Below, one piece after another: positions 61,014 to 64,000 of a DNA stretch of 64,000 bases. The notes below the pieces were generated by a model, which saw only the letters and a list, made by a program, of their open reading frames with translations, did no database searches and was not told the origin of the DNA. The position numbers and the translations under genes are program-made. Location of the stretch: NCBI RefSeq assembly GCF_022695515.1, contig NZ_JALDPT010000011.1, positions 62,001 through 126,000 of the forward strand, in the 5' to 3' direction. Position 1 is the first letter of the stretch. Each line of letters opens with the position of its first letter. The stretch is from Phenylobacterium aquaticum. GTDB lineage: Bacteria; Pseudomonadota; Alphaproteobacteria; Caulobacterales; Caulobacteraceae.

Positions 61014-62134
61014 CGAACAAGTCCGTTCAGACCAAAGCCGACCTCGCCGAACTGCGGACGAGCCTTGATCTCGACCACGTGACCGTCCACACCCAGAATC
61101 TCAAATACCGGGGCCTGATGCCCCTCGCCCTGAAGTACGCCCTGTTCGCGCTGCGGCCAGGCGGTAGGCTTGAGATCATCGACGCGGGCGGCAGCGAAAC
61201 TTCGTCGCCAGCCTTCGAGATCGCCTTCAATCTCGTGCGGCAGTGGACGTTCAAGCTTATCGGCCGCGACGTAACACTGATCGATGTCGATCCGCGCGCG
61301 GGACGGATGGTGCTGGAGCGCACCCGTCCGGTCACGCCCCCGGGTTGGGCCGCGGGCGTCATCTTCTCGGGCGCCGACGCCGAGATTCCCGTCCTCGAGA
61401 AATGCCTCCTCGGTCTGCTGGCCCAACCAGAGCTGATCGGCGAGGGCGGCGATATCGCGGTCTGCGGCCCGACGCGGGACCTGGGCTTCCTGGCGGCCTT
61501 TCCTGCGGTCCGCTACCTGCCCTATGATCCGCCCGCCTCGTCTCGCTTCCTTGTCGGCGCGAAGAAAAACTTCCTCGTCGCCAGTCTCAGCGCGCCTCGG
61601 GTGGCCGTGATGCACGCCCGCATCGTCCTCCAGCCCGGCGCCCTGGCGGCCACACCCCGCGAGTTCGATATCGGCTCGCCCAATGTTCTGATCGAGGAAG
61701 GCGGCCGCCTTGCGCCCTATCTCTCGCTCTGCTTCACCGACGCGACGACACCGGGCCGAATGCCCCGGCGGCTCTCCACCACTCTGCGAAATGTCTGGAA
61801 GGCCGATCCGCTGGAGATCCATCAGCTGGGCGCGCCCTATGTGGACGGCGGCGTCTTCATGGCGATGCGCTCGGTCTATGACGCCTGCTCCCTCGATCCC
61901 AATATCGCCTGGGGCGAGGCGGAAGATGTCGAGTGGTGCTATCGCGCCGCGGTCAACGGCTACTTGGTGGATCTCTTCCCGACCGCCATTGCAGTGTCTC
62001 AGACCAACAAGCTCGCGCGCCGCCCGCACCTGTCTCCCGGATTGAAACTCCTCACAATGCATGGGGTGCGCGCGGCACGACACCTATACGCCGCCGCGCG
62101 CCACATCCTCTTCCGCATCTCTGGGGTTCGCTAA
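61010..62134 (+). CDS. Two-part protein: methyltransferase-like N-terminus and GT-A-like C-terminus
   Basis: A 374-residue protein. The first 110 residues contain KYALFALRPGGRLEIIDAGG, like the later strands of a SAM-dependent methyltransferase, but lack the SAM-binding GxGxG part. From about residue 115 it resembles a GT2-type transferase: SASLSAPRVAVMHARIVLQP-like core, DGGVFMAMRSVYDA and EAEDVEWCYRAAVNGYLVDL with an acceptor-side Glu-Asp pair. It is probably a glycosyltransferase with an unusual N-terminal extension. It overlaps the previous gene as ATGA. Confidence 0.62.
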   Translation: MTNKSVQTKADLAELRTSLDLDHVTVHTQNLKYRGLMPLALKYALFALRPGGRLEIIDAGGSETSSPAFEIAFNLVRQWTFKLIGRDVTLIDVDPRAGRMVLERTRPVTPPGWAAGVIFSGADAEIPVLEKCLLGLLAQPELIGEGGDIAVCGPTRDLGFLAAFPAVRYLPYDPPASSRFLVGAKKNFLVASLSAPRVAVMHARIVLQPGALAATPREFDIGSPNVLIEEGGRLAPYLSLCFTDATTPGRMPRRLSTTLRNVWKADPLEIHQLGAPYVDGGVFMAMRSVYDACSLDPNIAWGEAEDVEWCYRAAVNGYLVDLFPTAIAVSQTNKLARRPHLSPGLKLLTMHGVRAARHLYAAARHILFRISGVR

Positions 62135-62141
62135 AAGCACC

Positions 62142-63395
62142 GTGTTCTATTACCTCCTCAAAGCCGCGAACCTCGTTCTAACCTCCGTCTGGAGTTTCAC
62201 GCTGATCTTCGTGCTGGTCAGAGTGCTCCCGATAGCGGACTACGCGAATGTCGCGATCGTCACCGGCCTTGGAGGATACGTTCTCGCAGTCAATCTCGGA
62301 TTTTCGACGGTAGTCTACAGCACCCTCAGAAAGAATTACCTCACACAAGGGCCACAAGAGGAAGCATCCATCTCTCTGGCCACTCTTGTACTCTACGGAT
62401 CAGTCGCGGTGCTGGCCGCGACAATCTTCTGGGGCTGCGTATATTTGATCCCTATCGGCTCAGGGCCGATGCGCGGCGCGCTTGTCATCCACTTTGCAGC
62501 CCTGGCATGCGCTCTCCCCTGGATGATCGTTCGGGTCAGCACGGCCGCTGTTGACCGATACATTGCATTTGAGTCTCTAGAGATGGTCCGACGAGCTCTC
62601 GCGCTCGCCTTAGTCATCGCCATGCTCTTTGGCGTAACATTCAAATGGTACGCGATTTTATCCCTGGCGCTTTGGGCGATTGCCTTTCTCGCCACACTTC
62701 CAATCATGACGCGGATTTGGACCGGAACAACTCTACGCGTCGGGTTCAGACACCTCAGAAGAGAGATTGTCGCCGTGAAAAGCACCGGCACATTTTCTCT
62801 ACTCGAGACTATAATATATAATTTCCCTTATCTGTTTGTCCCCATCTTATACAAGTCATCCACTGCCATTGTGTCATTCGATACATTTTACAAAATCGTA
62901 AGATTTGGAGCCTCAGCGTATCTGGCTTCCGCCGAAGCCACTCTTCCTGCACAGACTCGCGCGCACCACGAGCAAGATGGCGGTAGATTGCTTCGCCTTA
63001 CGACCTATGCGATTCTGTTGGCCGCCATACCGATGGCCCTGGGTGTTATCTCTGTTACGATCTTCGGAGACATCACTTTCGGCAACCTTCTTAAGAAGGC
63101 CGGTCTGATCTCGACCTCCACACGCATCTCAATGGCGCTTATGCTCATCGCGATGCTGTTTCAGACCATCTCCGGAAACCTCTTGATCAACACAGGAAAC
63201 GCAGCCGCTCTAGCGCGGATCTCCTGGTCTATTGCCGGCGCGCTCGGACTTTTTTCAATTGTCGTAGCCGCTATCCACTCCCCATTTTCAACATTTATTA
63301 TCGGATACTCGACTATATATTGCTTTGGTGCGGCGGGCTACACGCTGTTGCTTCTCGCGAAAATCCAGGCGCTACCGGCTCGAACCCCCAACTAA
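62142..63395 (+). CDS. Wzx-like oligosaccharide flippase
   Basis: A 417-residue polytopic membrane protein starting at GTG 62142, 7 bases after the previous stop. Seen: about 12 hydrophobic segments, an N-terminus VFYYLLKAANLVLTSVWSFT like MOP-superfamily flippases, and basic loops (HLRREIVAVKSTG). Base composition falls clearly towards A/T from here, with runs such as ATAATATATAA, common in wzx/wzy genes. It would flip the locus II lipid-linked unit. A longer frame from 62061 would overlap the previous gene by 74 bases and is less likely. Confidence 0.82.
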   Translation: MFYYLLKAANLVLTSVWSFTLIFVLVRVLPIADYANVAIVTGLGGYVLAVNLGFSTVVYSTLRKNYLTQGPQEEASISLATLVLYGSVAVLAATIFWGCVYLIPIGSGPMRGALVIHFAALACALPWMIVRVSTAAVDRYIAFESLEMVRRALALALVIAMLFGVTFKWYAILSLALWAIAFLATLPIMTRIWTGTTLRVGFRHLRREIVAVKSTGTFSLLETIIYNFPYLFVPILYKSSTAIVSFDTFYKIVRFGASAYLASAEATLPAQTRAHHEQDGGRLLRLTTYAILLAAIPMALGVISVTIFGDITFGNLLKKAGLISTSTRISMALMLIAMLFQTISGNLLINTGNAAALARISWSIAGALGLFSIVVAAIHSPFSTFIIGYSTIYCFGAAGYTLLLLAKIQALPARTPN

Positions 63396-63507
63396 TTTTA
63401 TATGGCTGATTACGACGGAATTTAATGTCATCCAGAATGTCGACGACGATACTACCAAAGCCGGCTCTTCCAGACAAAAACCGTCGAGCCCCCAGGAATC
63501 TCACCGC

Positions 63508-64000
63508 ATGACCGCAACCCACGCCCCACGCTCTGTAAAGGCCAATTCGGAAGCGACTTCGATATGGGTGGTGCTTCTCATCCTTGTGGGGTTCCACATT
63601 GGCCTGTCGATCGCACCAGGCGGCGTGCTTCTGGTCCCGTTTGCGCTTTCCGGCGCGGCCGCAGCACTGGGATTACTCACAGTGTCGGGGCAGGATCGAC
63701 TAAAATTGACCAGTATTTTACTCTACATCTCTGCCTTTCTACTTCTATCCGGTATAATTGGCGTTGCGATGGATGGTTATCCGGTCAAGCGGCTCACGGC
63801 GTCAATTCAGCTAATCTACAGCCTGGCGATCGGGCTTTCTCTATTCGAAAACATAAAGAATCTTAGACAGCAGACCGTCTCAAGGGCTATGCTCACGATT
63901 GGCCTTATTCTGCTTGTCGGATCCGCGCTTGAAGTTTACGGCCCCCTACGCCCCTTAAGCGACTGGGCTCGCGTTCACATCAATACGTGGCGCCCCGTCT
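63508..64000 (+). CDS. O-antigen polymerase/ligase-like membrane protein, N-terminal part
   Basis: A reading frame from ATG 63508 that remains open at the window end, at least 164 residues. Seen: hydrophobic segments SIWVVLLILVGFHIGLSIAP, LLVPFALSGAAAALGLL and MLTIGLILLVGSALEVYG, followed by PLRPLSDWARVHINTW, a pattern frequent in Wzy/ligase N-terminal halves. It follows the flippase in the same direction after 112 bases and shares its lower GC content. The diagnostic periplasmic loop lies outside the window, so the family is probable only. Confidence 0.6.
   Translation, partial: MTATHAPRSVKANSEATSIWVVLLILVGFHIGLSIAPGGVLLVPFALSGAAAALGLLTVSGQDRLKLTSILLYISAFLLLSGIIGVAMDGYPVKRLTASIQLIYSLAIGLSLFENIKNLRQQTVSRAMLTIGLILLVGSALEVYGPLRPLSDWARVHINTWRPV

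Overview
The window looks like chromosomal DNA of a high-GC alphaproteobacterium, most likely Caulobacteraceae (Caulobacter/Phenylobacterium type). This rests on the Tad/Cpa pilus genes, a SapC-family protein, Wzx/Wzy polysaccharide clusters of the type that make holdfast or exopolysaccharide in Caulobacter, and very tight gene packing with ATGA/GTGA stop-start overlaps. I see no rRNA, tRNA, CRISPR array, insertion sequence or prophage. Most of the content is cell-surface carbohydrate synthesis.

Layout. (1) 1-5.3 kb, minus strand: a GDP-D-glycero-D-manno-heptose type operon (transaldolase, HddC, GmhB, GmhA, two HddA-like GHMP kinases, a PAP2 phosphatase). (2) 5.4-17.6 kb: polysaccharide locus I, with two tandem paralogous GT2 glycosyltransferases, an initiating sugar-phosphate transferase, a WecG/TagA transferase, a Wzy-like polymerase, a sulfatase, a Wzx-like flippase, a Wza-like lipoprotein and a chain-length protein with a degenerate kinase domain. 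(3) 17.7-21.8 kb: a solitary antitoxin coupled to a GH10 glycosidase, a double alpha/beta hydrolase and SapC. (4) 21.9-25.9 kb: a UbiA-DprE1-DprE2-GtrA cassette for polyprenyl-phosphoryl-D-arabinose, bracketed by two paralogous mini-proteins. (5) 27.2-39.3 kb: an RTX metalloprotease, a membrane spermidine-synthase-like fusion and a compact Tad pilus locus with three Flp-like prepilins, a secreted lysine-rich protein, a winged-helix regulator and a Lar-like zinc protein. (6) 39.4-41.6 kb: sparsely coding, with hypothetical genes. (7) 41.7-64 kb: polysaccharide locus II, with a ManC-AGE fusion, galE, a Wza-like export protein, a cysteine peptidase, polymerase/ligase, outer-membrane barrel, complete Wzc kinase, sugar transferase, gmd, fcl, glycosyltransferases, an unusual HAD/nucleotidyltransferase-kinase/nucleotidyltransferase set, a flippase and a truncated polymerase at the window edge.

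How the parts fit. Locus II makes GDP-mannose and from it GDP-fucose (Gmd, Fcl), starts chains on undecaprenyl phosphate, then flips, polymerises and exports them through Wzc/Wza with the barrel protein. Locus I is a second, separate Wzx/Wzy-type system. The heptose operon and the arabinose cassette supply unusual activated sugars, but their acceptors are not identifiable here. Four genes (gmhA, transaldolase, chain-length protein, nucleotidyltransferase-kinase) are each broken by one small indel. They look intact otherwise, so consensus sequencing errors or very recent mutations are both possible.
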